This document shows positions 21,195 to 29,085 of a DNA stretch of 36,615 bases, one piece after another. The notes under the pieces were generated by a model that saw only the letters and a program-made list of their open reading frames with translations, was not told the origin of the DNA and did not search any database. Source of the stretch: SIG607 sp045646245 (GTDB lineage: Bacteria; Bacillota; Clostridia; Oscillospirales; Acutalibacteraceae); contig JAZRKJ010000099.1 of assembly GCA_045646245.1 (NCBI GenBank), positions 1-36,615 of the forward strand, written 5' to 3'. The position numbers were made by a program, and so were the translations under genes. Every line of letters begins with the position of its first letter. Within the stretch, counting starts at the first letter, position 1.

Positions 21195-21360
21195 TTATAG
21201 TATACTCCATCATTTCGTAATGTAGCTTGGTGCCCACGTCAACACCGTCGGGCAGTAAAAACAGCGCGATAAAAATATCCTCGTCGCATTTGTTACTTAA
21301 ATCGTGAAGATAAGCGTATTCGCCTTCAATTTTAGAAATAATATAATCCTTGGGTTCCAT
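21187..21360 (-). CDS. Small acidic protein, 57 aa, overlapping the hydrolase gene
   Basis: A frame of 58 codons starts ATG at 21360 after GAGGTGCGCT and ends TAA at 21189-21187. It begins MEPKDYIISKIEGEYAYLHD and ends KLHYEMMEYTIIE, with the central phrase IFIALFLLPDGVDVGTKL. The TTG start of the hydrolase overlaps its last eight bases. The good ribosome binding site, the overlap and a promoter upstream support it as a real gene. It has no cysteine pair, membrane helix or known motif; I do not recognise the family. A role linked to the hydrolase is inferred from coupling alone. Confidence 0.75.
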   Translation of the reverse strand: MEPKDYIISKIEGEYAYLHDLSNKCDEDIFIALFLLPDGVDVGTKLHYEMMEYTIIE

Positions 21361-21385
21361 AGCGCACCTCTTTTATTTTTAAAAA

Positions 21386-21414
21386 ATTATACCACACTCT
21401 TATTTTTTAGGCAA
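21386..21414 (-). promoter_or_regulatory. Probable promoter of the 57-aa gene and hydrolase
   Basis: On the reverse strand TTGCCT (21414-21409) and a perfect TATAAT (21391-21386) are 17 bases apart. The predicted start near 21379 is 20 bases before the ATG at 21360. The promoter overlaps the terminator hairpin of the upstream regulator gene. Confidence 0.55.
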
Positions 21415-21425
21415 GAGTGTGGTAT
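21389..21425 (-). terminator. Terminator of the XRE regulator gene
   Basis: ATACCACACTCTT (21389-21401) and AAGAGTGTGGTAT (21413-21425) form a perfect 13-bp stem with an 11-base loop. On the reverse strand it is followed by AATTTTTT; on the forward strand by TTTATTTT. It begins seven bases beyond the regulator stop codon. Confidence 0.85.
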
Positions 21426-21431
21426 TTTATT

Positions 21432-21674
21432 TTAACTATTCAATAATTCGCCGTAGGAAACATTAAATATTTTTGCAAAAGCAATAATTTCAATGTCGGT
21501 GACAAAACGCTTGCCGCATTCAATACGCTGAATCGCATTCTTGTCAATATCAATTCCTACTAATTGCATACGGTCTGCAAGCTCGCGTTGTGAAATATTC
21601 AAATTGATGCGAAATTTTGCAATGTTTTTGCCGCAAATATTGTTAAGACCTTCACTGCTTTTGTTGATAAACAT
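21432..21674 (-). CDS. XRE/Cro-type transcriptional regulator, 80 aa
   Basis: The protein is essentially one helix-turn-helix domain of the HTH_3/XRE type: IAKFRINLNISQRELADRMQ is helix 1 to helix 2, NAIQRIECGKRFVTDIEIIA covers the recognition helix and helix 4, and IFNVSYGELL closes the domain. There is no second domain, so it likely acts as a dimer binding a dyad. AGGAG lies upstream of ATG 21674. The divergent gene encodes a BspA-like surface protein, and two identical-core dyads lie between them, so autoregulation plus control of that gene is the simplest reading. Confidence 0.92.
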   Translation of the reverse strand: MFINKSSEGLNNICGKNIAKFRINLNISQRELADRMQLVGIDIDKNAIQRIECGKRFVTDIEIIAFAKIFNVSYGELLNS

Positions 21675-21690
21675 ATGATTTTATCACTCC

Positions 21691-21709
21691 TGACATTTAG
21701 TGCTTGTCA
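21691..21709. promoter_or_regulatory. Operator-like dyad 1
   Basis: TGACATTTAGTGCTTGTCA has five-base inverted arms TGACA/TGTCA. Its first twelve bases are identical to dyad 2. It overlaps the forward -35 box (TTGTCA, 21704-21709) and the start of the regulator's untranslated leader. Confidence 0.65.
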
Positions 21710-21732
21710 ATAATAAAATTATATGCTATAAT
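21704..21732 (+). promoter_or_regulatory. Promoter of the BspA-like gene
   Basis: TTGTCA (21704-21709) and a perfect TATAAT (21727-21732) are spaced by 17 bases, giving a start near 21739. The region is flanked by dyads 1 and 2. A reverse-strand TATAAT (21723-21718) with a poor -35 probably serves the divergent regulator gene. Confidence 0.75.
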
Positions 21733-21743
21733 TACTTATGGTA

Positions 21744-21762
21744 TGACATTTAGTGAATGTCA
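21744..21762. promoter_or_regulatory. Operator-like dyad 2
   Basis: TGACATT-TAGTG-AATGTCA is a perfect seven-base inverted repeat with a five-base centre. It lies just downstream of the predicted forward start site and 53 bp centre to centre from dyad 1, so a bound repressor would block the forward promoter. Confidence 0.65.
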
Positions 21763-21781
21763 AAAAATTAGGAGGATTATA

Positions 21782-23119
21782 ATGAATAAGAGTTTAACAG
21801 TTGTAATATGCGTTATAACGGTGGTGTTGGTTATATCTATGTTATTTGCAAATACCTTTGTTTACGGTGAGTCAATAGCCTTTAATAGCGGAGACGTTGA
21901 CAAAAATGGAATAGTAGACACCGGTGATTTGGCACAACTAAAACTTATATTAGCAGGTATCATAAATGATGATACTACTGAAAGTGAGCCAAAGATATTA
22001 GATAGCGGTAAATGTGGAGAAAATCTTGGTTGGGCACTATATTCAGACGGGCTGCTTAAAATAAGTGGAACGGGTAGGTCTTACGATTACTGTAAAGGGT
22101 TATTCGGCGATGATGTCACACGAACTACAATAGAAGAGTATCAGGCCGCTTTGGAAGGCAAGACCGACTTGGATTCCATTGCAAAATATGAGCGAGGATT
22201 TCAGGAGGGAAAGGTATATGACGATGCCAACGGCCAATATATAGCGCCTTGGTATAAATATCGAAAGGAAACGCTTATAAGTGCTGACGGTACGAAAATT
22301 TTGAACCCCGACGGAAGTATGTACATGTCTGTAGCTGATTATGAAAAGGATAACCCCAACGGTTGGACATATAATAGAATTGAGATTGACCCCGGTGTTA
22401 CTTATATAGGTAATTGGTTTTTCTATAGAGTAGCAGGACCTACGGAACTTGTACTTCCCAATACAGTTACCGAGATAGGCCAATGGTCCATAAGATTTTC
22501 ACCTACGTTAAAATACGTATATCTGCCCGACAGCGTTGTATCAATTGAAAAGAGAGGGTGCTCGAGGCTTGAGGTTGTTGAAGAAATAAGAACCGGAATT
22601 GGGCTTAAGTCTTTAGGAGATTGGGCGTTTGCACAAAATGCCACACTTAAATCAATTGTGGTAAACGGAAAAATTGAAACTATGGGAACATATACATTTG
22701 GTTACAATAAGAAATTAGAGTACGTTAAGTTTACGAATCTTGAATCTTTAAACGGTGTTCATTTCGTTGATTGTAACAATTTAAAAGAGGTTACTTTTTC
22801 CGAAAACCTAAAGTCTATCAGCACCGTTGCTTTGGTTAATCGACCCATTGAAACTGTTAAAATACCAAAGAACGTTATACAAATAGGTACATCTGCATTT
22901 TACGGTTGTACAAAGCTTGAAACTGTTTATATAGACAGTGCTGTTATAGCACAGGAATTAAAGTACAGTTCATCCTGCGGTCACCTTGTTGCTTATGCAA
23001 AAAATGTTTACGTAAAAAGTGATATTACAGAAATTGGTAATTATTTGTTAAATAAATATACGAAATGTGCCGAAGAAAACGGGTATGTATTGTATTCGTT
23101 AATTCAAACCGAGGAATAG
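21782..23119 (+). CDS. Secreted BspA-like leucine-rich repeat protein with dockerin motif
   Basis: ATG 21782 follows AGGAGGATTATA and gives 445 residues. Residues 1-29 are a signal peptide (MNKS, then a hydrophobic core to ANTFVYG). Residues 36-59 carry a single dockerin-type calcium loop with Asp38, Asp40, Asn42, Asp46 and Asp49 at positions 1, 3, 5, 9 and 12, then DLAQLKLILAG. Residues about 75-105 have the SGKCGENLGWALYSDGLLKISGTG unit that often precedes BspA repeats. From about 200 onward there are LRR_5/BspA-type repeats (LVLPNTVTEIGQWSI, YLPDSVVSIEKRG, TVKIPKNVIQIGTSAFYGCT). BspA-like proteins bind host or matrix proteins. There is no sortase motif or terminal anchor. Confidence 0.88.
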   Translation: MNKSLTVVICVITVVLVISMLFANTFVYGESIAFNSGDVDKNGIVDTGDLAQLKLILAGIINDDTTESEPKILDSGKCGENLGWALYSDGLLKISGTGRSYDYCKGLFGDDVTRTTIEEYQAALEGKTDLDSIAKYERGFQEGKVYDDANGQYIAPWYKYRKETLISADGTKILNPDGSMYMSVADYEKDNPNGWTYNRIEIDPGVTYIGNWFFYRVAGPTELVLPNTVTEIGQWSIRFSPTLKYVYLPDSVVSIEKRGCSRLEVVEEIRTGIGLKSLGDWAFAQNATLKSIVVNGKIETMGTYTFGYNKKLEYVKFTNLESLNGVHFVDCNNLKEVTFSENLKSISTVALVNRPIETVKIPKNVIQIGTSAFYGCTKLETVYIDSAVIAQELKYSSSCGHLVAYAKNVYVKSDITEIGNYLLNKYTKCAEENGYVLYSLIQTEE

Positions 23120-23137
23120 GTTGTAAATATATAAATA

Positions 23138-23192
23138 AACCTCCAAGTGAGAAGTATCAAATGATAAATTCTTACTCGGAGGTTTTGTATAT
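23138..23192 (+). terminator. Terminator of the BspA-like gene
   Basis: AACCTCCAAGTGAGAA (23138-23153) pairs with TTCTTACTCGGAGGTT (23169-23184), with one mismatch and one G-U pair, followed by TTGTATATT. The reverse strand also presents an A/T-rich flank, so it may stop the convergent SanA-like gene as well. Confidence 0.75.
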
Positions 23193-23203
23193 TATATTAG
23201 TTA

Positions 23204-23881
23204 TTAATCCTGTGTTACGTTACCGTCACCTGAAATTGGGATGGCGTCGCCTAAGTATTTTGGCTTGGGCTTAAAGAGGGTATAAATAAAATCTTTGTTC
23301 CTTGCGGCGATTTCTCTTATTTCTCTAAAGGTTTGTCCGGCGTAGGTGTGGTAGTCGCTTGCCACTCCGTAGGCTTCAACGCCCAATTCCTCGGCAATAT
23401 GAAGAGCGCGATAAAGATGGTATTTTTGCGTTACAATGATTATTTTTTCAGCGCCGAATATTTCCTTGGCACGATACAGACTGTCGTAGGTGGAAAAGCC
23501 TGCGTGGTCCATAAAAACGTCTTCGGACGGAATTCCCGAATCAACGGCGAAGTCTTTCATTGTCTGAACTTCGTTATAATCGGTTTGACCGTGGTCACCG
23601 CTCATAAGCAGTTTGGGCGCTACACCCGAATTATACAGTTCTACTCCTCTTGTTAACCTGTCGCGAAGCATATTGCTTGGAACTCCGTTTGCCTTTACAA
23701 GACACCCAAGCACCAATATACAGTCTACGTTTTCAAGCTTTGCGGCTTGTTCGGTTGTTATAATCCTATCCTTGGTGCTTGACTTTACGTAGCCGTTAAT
23801 ACAAAGGGAGGCAATGCCGAAAACGAGTATAACACAGATTAAGGTGACAAATAACTTTTTAAAAAAACGTGATTTTTTCAT
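23204..23881 (-). CDS. SanA/YdcF-like membrane protein (DUF218)
   Basis: The 225-residue protein has an N-terminal membrane helix (residues about 9-30, LFVTLICVILVFGIASLCI) and a DUF218 domain outside. Family motifs are DCILVLGCLVKANGVPSNMLRDRL, the GDHG turn (MSGDHGQTDYNEV), AGFSTYDSLYRAKEIF and VTQKYHLYRALHIAEELG. SanA-type members affect the cell envelope barrier to antibiotics such as vancomycin; the enzymatic activity is not settled. It starts 11 bases after the permease gene with AAGGAGCAATT upstream of the ATG, so it is probably part of that ABC operon. Confidence 0.9.
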   Translation of the reverse strand: MKKSRFFKKLFVTLICVILVFGIASLCINGYVKSSTKDRIITTEQAAKLENVDCILVLGCLVKANGVPSNMLRDRLTRGVELYNSGVAPKLLMSGDHGQTDYNEVQTMKDFAVDSGIPSEDVFMDHAGFSTYDSLYRAKEIFGAEKIIIVTQKYHLYRALHIAEELGVEAYGVASDYHTYAGQTFREIREIAARNKDFIYTLFKPKPKYLGDAIPISGDGNVTQD

Positions 23882-23892
23882 AATTGCTCCTT

Positions 23893-26586
23893 TTAAAGGT
23901 TTTCGTTTTTAAGGGCGTCTATGGGGTTGTCCTTTTTGATTTTGTGCATAGCGTACATCATTGAAACAAAGACTACCGCAAATACCGAAAGTATTGCTAT
24001 TGCTATAGAGTCAAGCGGCAGACGGAAGGAAGAGGAATATCCTTCGTTAACCACAACGTAAATAAGATAAGTTATAAAAACGGAAACCGGCAGACCGTAA
24101 AGCAGGGAACGGCTTCCGTATAGCAGACATTCGTAAATCATCATTCTGTTAAAGCCCGAAGCATTCATTCCCACCGATTTAAGCATTGCAAATTCCCGTC
24201 TTCTCAAGCTTATGTTTGTAGAAATTGTGTTGAAGACGTTAGCGGCGGCAATAAGGGAAATAAGAACTATAAATCCAAATGCAAAAACCTTTACTATAAT
24301 TACTATATTTCGGTCTTCTTCGTACATTTCGGCGTAATCAATAAGCGAGCCGCCCGTTATTCCCATTTCCAAAAGACTTTTTTCAATGGCTTTGTAGCTT
24401 TCTTTATGATTGCTGGATTTGAAATAATAACGGTAAGAGTAGTCGGTAACGGGGGTTCCTTTTAAAATGATTTTCTTCAGACTGTCGGGGTATATAAATA
24501 CCAAACCGCGGGTGGAGTCTATATAAAACGGGCGTTTATCAAGAACCTTTCCGCCGTTAAGGGTGATTTTGGAATACGCCTGGTCCACAGTAAGGTCAAT
24601 GTATTCGTCTTCATTTTGTTTGTTTACGTAGCGGTAGCAATAGTTGCCCTCTTCATCCTTTACTTCACCGAAAAAGAAATAACCGTCTATTTCAGCAAGG
24701 TATGAAACTTCTACGGAGCATTCATTTCCTTTAAGTAAACTGACGTTAAGGTATTTGCCTTTTTCATGGTCAAAGAAGGTGTTGGTGTCAACGACCAACC
24801 CTTTTGGTGAATTTGCATTTTTAAAGTCGGCGCTTTTAAGCTTATTGTCTTTTAAAAGAGCGTCAAAAGAAGCGTCGTCAATAAAATAAAGGCCGGTATG
24901 TATTGTGCCTAAATTTGTTCCCGAAGGAGTGGTTACAGGCTCGAAAAAGGCTTCAATTTCAAAACCGTCGTTTAAATATTTTTTGTCAATGTCTGCAAAA
25001 AGAGAACGGTTTTGTAAATAAGCTACGTCTGTTACTGCGGTTTCGCCTTTAAAACGCGCAAGAAGCTCTTCACGGTCGGCGCTTTCGTAAGCCGAGTTAT
25101 TGTCTACGTAGTAAAGGTCAAAATTTTTGCCGTTTCGAGAACCGTCAACCGATTCGGTAAGATAGTCGGTAAAAGCAGATGCGGAAACAAAAAGCACTAT
25201 ACTCATAAAAAGGCTTATTACGGTGGTTCTGTACTTTTTACGGTTGCGTTTGTAATGTTTTCCCGCAAGCGCTCCCGGTAAGCCGAATATTTTATAAGTT
25301 AAGGGGGAGGTTTTAAGAGAACCTTTGGTATATATATCGCGGCTTAAACGAATTGCTTCAACCGCTGAAATTTTGGTTGCTCTTTTTGACGGTATTAAAG
25401 CGGATATAAGCACTGTAATTAAAGCGATTATAACGGCTATGGCAATTGAAAGGGGAGATACGCTAAGCCGCAACGGAATATCGTAACCTATTACCGATTC
25501 AAATTTGTTTCCAACAAACAGTAAAGTTATTCCTATTCCCGTAATACCGACAATTATTCCTAAAGGAATACCTATAACGCTTACTGCAAGAGCTTCATAG
25601 AATACCATCATTCGAAGCTGCTTTCTTGTTGCGCCAACCGAAGAAAGTATACCGAATTGTTTTGTGCGTTCCGATACCGAAATAGAAAAAGCGTTATATA
25701 TAAGGGAAACCGAGCCGAATATAATAAGGCTTATAACTATTACGGCAAGTCCGGTTATCATATTGTCAATACTATTGTATCTGAAAGCACCCGAATAACT
25801 TAATACACTTGAATTTATGCCACCCGAAACACCCAGACGTTCCATAAATGAGTAAACGTCTCGCGGGTTTTCCATTTTAAACCATATACTGTAAAGAAGG
25901 GATTGGTCGGGGACGGTATCGGCAACGGTTAAAGCAGTATATCCGGGAGCGGTAAAGGGTTCAAAAGAAGGCCTTTCATAAAACCCTACAACTTTGTAAG
26001 TGCGGCTTTCTCTTACTGAAAAATTTTCTCCCAAGGGGATTTCGTTTCCGTTGCTGTCGTATACGTAGTAAGGAGTGTTTTGCCCCAAAATAAAACCGTC
26101 GCTTTCTCTGTATCCCAAATCGAGAGTCAGGGTAGTGCCGATGGGAAGATGGACTCCACCGTTTTCGTAAAGGTGTGACGGGAGCAGAATTTCGTTTTGC
26201 GTTTCGGGGTATCTTCCTTCGGTTATATGCACAGGCAACATTTCATTAAATCCGGAAGCGGCGCCCAAAAGGTAAATGTAAGGCTTGTTTTCGTTGGTGC
26301 AGCCCTTAGCCAAGGCATAACCCAGCTGACACGCGTATACTTGATTTTGGGTTTCTTCGGATTTTTCAATATGGTTAAAGGTGGAAAACGTAGTGTCTAA
26401 AGCGCTTCCGTGCCAGTCTCCGTTTTCGTGAATGGCATTTCTTAACCCATAATTATAAATGCTTGAAACAAAGGTGGTTACGGCGCATATCATAGCCGCT
26501 GACAACATAATTCCGATTATTGTAACCAAAGTCCGCACCTTGTTTTTCCGCAATGAATTTAAAGTGAACCTGTTTAAAATGTTCAT
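23893..26586 (-). CDS. FtsX/MacB-type ABC transporter permease, 897 aa
   Basis: The N-terminal helix (residues about 17-40) is followed by a large extracytoplasmic region, then a first FtsX domain (about 275-420; landmark SVSERTKQFGILSSVGATRKQL). A second unit starts with a helix near 455-480, another large outside region, and a second FtsX domain (about 755-895; SLRRREFAMLKSVGMNASGF). This duplicated FtsX layout with about eight helices is typical of type VII exporters that remove or sense antimicrobial peptides or lipoproteins. The start overlaps the ATPase stop by four bases (ATGA). Substrate is unknown; the nearby two-component system suggests a cell-envelope stress role. Confidence 0.92.
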   Translation of the reverse strand: MNILNRFTLNSLRKNKVRTLVTIIGIMLSAAMICAVTTFVSSIYNYGLRNAIHENGDWHGSALDTTFSTFNHIEKSEETQNQVYACQLGYALAKGCTNENKPYIYLLGAASGFNEMLPVHITEGRYPETQNEILLPSHLYENGGVHLPIGTTLTLDLGYRESDGFILGQNTPYYVYDSNGNEIPLGENFSVRESRTYKVVGFYERPSFEPFTAPGYTALTVADTVPDQSLLYSIWFKMENPRDVYSFMERLGVSGGINSSVLSYSGAFRYNSIDNMITGLAVIVISLIIFGSVSLIYNAFSISVSERTKQFGILSSVGATRKQLRMMVFYEALAVSVIGIPLGIIVGITGIGITLLFVGNKFESVIGYDIPLRLSVSPLSIAIAVIIALITVLISALIPSKRATKISAVEAIRLSRDIYTKGSLKTSPLTYKIFGLPGALAGKHYKRNRKKYRTTVISLFMSIVLFVSASAFTDYLTESVDGSRNGKNFDLYYVDNNSAYESADREELLARFKGETAVTDVAYLQNRSLFADIDKKYLNDGFEIEAFFEPVTTPSGTNLGTIHTGLYFIDDASFDALLKDNKLKSADFKNANSPKGLVVDTNTFFDHEKGKYLNVSLLKGNECSVEVSYLAEIDGYFFFGEVKDEEGNYCYRYVNKQNEDEYIDLTVDQAYSKITLNGGKVLDKRPFYIDSTRGLVFIYPDSLKKIILKGTPVTDYSYRYYFKSSNHKESYKAIEKSLLEMGITGGSLIDYAEMYEEDRNIVIIVKVFAFGFIVLISLIAAANVFNTISTNISLRRREFAMLKSVGMNASGFNRMMIYECLLYGSRSLLYGLPVSVFITYLIYVVVNEGYSSSFRLPLDSIAIAILSVFAVVFVSMMYAMHKIKKDNPIDALKNENL

Positions 26587-27266
26587 CTGTTTTTCACCTC
26601 GTCGCGGGTGATTTTACCGTCTTCTAAAGCAATTACACGGTCGGCTTGGAGGGCAACGTTTTCGTCGTGTGTAATGATTATAAGGGTTTGATTATATTTT
26701 TTGTTTGAATATTTTAACAGTTCAACAATTTCTTTGCTGTTTTTACTGTCTAAATTTCCCGTGGGCTCATCGGCAAGTACCACAGCCGGAGCGTTCATAA
26801 GCGCTCTTCCGATTGATACACGTTGCTGTTGACCGCCTGAAAGTTGGTTTGGTAAATGGTTTTCTCTTCCTATCAGTCCTAAAATTTCTATTAGTTCGTT
26901 TAATCTTTCTTTATTAACCTTTTGACCGTCCATAAGTACGGGAAGGGTGATGTTTTCGGTAACATTCAGTACGGGGATAAGGTTGTAAAATTGGTAAATA
27001 AGACCTACCTGCCGACGGCGAAAAACCGCGAGTTGGTCTTCGGTGCCGGCGTAAACGTCATTGCCGTCCATATATACTTTACCGCTTGTGGGCTTATCCA
27101 CACCGCCTAAAATATGAAGAAGAGTGGATTTTCCCGACCCTGAAGGGCCTATAATAGCGATAAATTCACCCTTATTTACGGTAAATGAAACGTTATCAAG
27201 CGCTTTTACTTGATTTTCACCTTTGCCGTAAACTTTGCATAGGTTTTCTACTTTAATCAGTTCCAT
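26583..27266 (-). CDS. ABC transporter ATP-binding protein (LolD/MacB/BceA type)
   Basis: The 227-residue ATPase has Walker A at residues 40-48 (GPSGSGKST), the Q-loop YQFYNLIP, the signature LSGGQQQR at 142-149, Walker B AVVLADEPTG with Asp166 and Glu167, and the H-loop ITHDENVA. Sequence style (LIKVENLCKVYGKGENQVKALDNVSF at the start) is that of exporters paired with FtsX-type permeases. AAGGGGTG precedes ATG 27266. The permease gene follows with a four-base overlap. The preceding spacer holds dyads that could be regulator sites. Confidence 0.95.
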   Translation of the reverse strand: MELIKVENLCKVYGKGENQVKALDNVSFTVNKGEFIAIIGPSGSGKSTLLHILGGVDKPTSGKVYMDGNDVYAGTEDQLAVFRRRQVGLIYQFYNLIPVLNVTENITLPVLMDGQKVNKERLNELIEILGLIGRENHLPNQLSGGQQQRVSIGRALMNAPAVVLADEPTGNLDSKNSKEIVELLKYSNKKYNQTLIIITHDENVALQADRVIALEDGKITRDEVKNR

Positions 27267-27296
27267 AATAAAGCACCCCTTATAATGTTTATAGAT

Positions 27297-27326
27297 AGTC
27301 GATACAAAATCTTTGATTTTACGACT
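27297..27326. promoter_or_regulatory. Imperfect inverted repeat upstream of the ABC operon
   Basis: AGTCG-atac-AAAATC and GATTTT-a-CGACT form an imperfect dyad around TTT (27297-27326), 31-60 bases before the ATPase start. A reverse-strand TATAAT (27334-27329) lies beside it with no good -35 box, which would fit an activator-dependent promoter. It could also be a leader hairpin. Confidence 0.35.
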
Positions 27327-27355
27327 TTATTATAAAAAAAGCAAATTACATAGCG

Positions 27356-27382
27356 GTGACTTTTTTATAACAAATGTGTCAC
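27356..27382. promoter_or_regulatory. GTGAC-N17-GTCAC dyad upstream of the ABC operon
   Basis: Inverted GTGAC (27356-27360) and GTCAC (27378-27382) lie about 22-48 bases upstream of the reverse TATAAT at 27334-27329, where a response-regulator activator would bind. The arms are short, so chance occurrence cannot be excluded. Confidence 0.25.
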
Positions 27383-27385
27383 AAA

Positions 27386-27415
27386 ACGTAAAAGGAACCG
27401 TTAGACGGTTCCTTT
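27386..27415 (-). terminator. Terminator of the two-component/RecG operon
   Basis: AAAGGAACCGT (27391-27401) and ACGGTTCCTTT (27405-27415) form a perfect 11-bp stem with loop TAG. On the reverse strand the U-rich flank is TTTTACGTTTTG. The upstream arm is the final codons of the histidine kinase gene and the stop codon lies at the stem-loop junction. Confidence 0.75.
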
Positions 27416-28402
27416 GTAAAATCTCACGGTAAATTTTGCGCCCTTATCGGGGTTGTTTTCTGCTTTTATTGTACCGTTTTGTTCGGAGATTATCATTCGC
27501 GCAAGATTTAGGCCTATACCAAAACTTTTATCGTCGGAATTTTCGCCTTTGTAAAACCTTTTAAAGATATTGTCAAGGTCGTTTTTTGCAATGCCTTTAC
27601 CGTTATCCTTAATTATAATTTCGCTGAATAGCGTGGTTTCAGTAGTTGTAATTTCTATTGTTCCGCCGTTTTCGGTATGTTCGGTACAGTTTTTTATTAT
27701 ATTACCAAGCGCTTCGCAGCTCCAGGAAATGTCGCCCGTAAAAGAACCTTCACAATTGGTTTTGAGTTCCTGACTTTTAAGCTCCATAGTAATGAGAAGG
27801 GGAGATACCGATTTGCTTATAAGCTCGCTGAGAGAAACGGTTTCCTTTTTAAACTGTACGGTACCTGCATCAAGTTTGGAAATTTTAAGAAGCGAAGTAA
27901 TAAGCCAGTCAATACGCGAAAGAAGAGCGAAAAGTTCGCGGGTTAGCTTAAGTCGTTTTTCTTCGCTTAAGTCAGGTTCGCCCAACAGGGAAATGAGAAG
28001 GTTGATTGAAGTAAGGGGAGTGCGTATTTGGTGGGAAATATCGGCAATGGAATCGGAAAGATAAAGCTTATCCTTTTTAAGATTGTCGCTTTGCTCACGA
28101 AGTCTTACCGTCATTTTGTAAATTTCGCTTGCAAGTACGGCAAGCTCGCCTTCGGAATAAGCGTTAAGTGAAAGGGAAACATCTCCGTGAAGGATACGGT
28201 TAATATCGGAAGCCAAAAAGGAAAGAGATTTATATCTTTTATAGGTGGTGAAGAGGTATACGCCGATAAACGAAAGGCAGGTTAATATGGTTAAAATTAA
28301 AAAACCGGAATCAATAAAGTAGGCAATAACAGAAAATACAAACGTTAACGCAAACTCTACTAAAAGCGCTTTCACCACTTCGGGATTTCTTAAAAGTTTC
28401 AT
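27401..28402 (-). CDS. Sensor histidine kinase, two-helix type
   Basis: The 333-residue kinase has two membrane helices (about residues 12-30 and 33-52) with almost no loop between them, so it has no real sensor domain outside. A HAMP-like segment follows, then the phosphoacceptor His124 in ADISHQIRTPL, the N-box NIIKNCTEH, DNGKGI (G1) and FGIGLNLA (G2). Such 'intramembrane-sensing' kinases commonly receive their signal through a neighbouring ABC permease, as in the Bce systems. Its start overlaps the response regulator stop by one base, and the ABC genes lie just downstream. Confidence 0.95.
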   Translation of the reverse strand: MKLLRNPEVVKALLVEFALTFVFSVIAYFIDSGFLILTILTCLSFIGVYLFTTYKRYKSLSFLASDINRILHGDVSLSLNAYSEGELAVLASEIYKMTVRLREQSDNLKKDKLYLSDSIADISHQIRTPLTSINLLISLLGEPDLSEEKRLKLTRELFALLSRIDWLITSLLKISKLDAGTVQFKKETVSLSELISKSVSPLLITMELKSQELKTNCEGSFTGDISWSCEALGNIIKNCTEHTENGGTIEITTTETTLFSEIIIKDNGKGIAKNDLDNIFKRFYKGENSDDKSFGIGLNLARMIISEQNGTIKAENNPDKGAKFTVRFYKGTV

Positions 28403-29073
28403 TAGTTATCCACCTTGTAACCAAGACCGCGTACCGTCTTTATAATGGTAGGGTTTTGAGGGTCATTTTCTATTTTTTCACGAAGACGTTTTATGTATAC
28501 GGTAAGGGTATTGTCGTTAACAAAATCTCCCGCCACATCCCAAATTGCTTCTAAAAGCATGGTTCGGGAAAGTACAGCTCCGCGGTTGTTAAGGAAAACC
28601 AGTAAGAGACGGTATTCCAAAGCCGAAAGGTAAAGGTCTTTTCCGTTCTTTGTGGCGATACCCTTGACAGTATCCACCGCTACGTTTTCAAGATGAATAA
28701 GACTTCCTGAACCGCCCGTCAGACGCAAAACATTTTTTATACGGCTGACAAGCTCCCGAGGTCTGAAGGGTTTAGCGATATAATCGTCAGCGCCAAGCTC
28801 AAAGCCCGCGACGGTACTGTATTCGTCTCCGCTGGCGGTAAGGAAAATTACGGGTAAACCGTACTCCTTTTTAATTGCTGAGCAAACAGTAAAGCCGTTG
28901 CCGTCGGAAAGGGAGACGTCAAGTAAAACAAGGTCGAATTTATTGTTTTTAAGCAATTTGAGCGCAAGAGCTTGCCCCGAAGCGTTTTCTACCGTAAATC
29001 CTTCGGTGCAAAGAAATTCGGTAAGATTATTTACTATTCCTTTGTCGTCTTCTACTAATAAAATCTTTGCCAT
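28402..29073 (-). CDS. OmpR/PhoB-family response regulator
   Basis: The 223-residue protein has a receiver domain with acidic pocket Glu8, Asp9, Asp10, phosphoacceptor Asp52 (LVLLDVSLSDG), Thr/Ser switch in IFLTASG and Lys in DDYIAKPFRP. The C-terminal winged-helix DNA-binding domain contains LSALEYRLLLVFLNNRGAVLSR and VYIKRLREKIENDP with RGLGYKV at the end. AAAGGAAAAAAATT precedes the ATG. It is paired with the following kinase and lies 12 bases after recG, so it probably shares that transcript. Likely targets are the ABC genes downstream. Confidence 0.96.
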   Translation of the reverse strand: MAKILLVEDDKGIVNNLTEFLCTEGFTVENASGQALALKLLKNNKFDLVLLDVSLSDGNGFTVCSAIKKEYGLPVIFLTASGDEYSTVAGFELGADDYIAKPFRPRELVSRIKNVLRLTGGSGSLIHLENVAVDTVKGIATKNGKDLYLSALEYRLLLVFLNNRGAVLSRTMLLEAIWDVAGDFVNDNTLTVYIKRLREKIENDPQNPTIIKTVRGLGYKVDN

Positions 29074-29085
29074 AATTTTTTTCCT

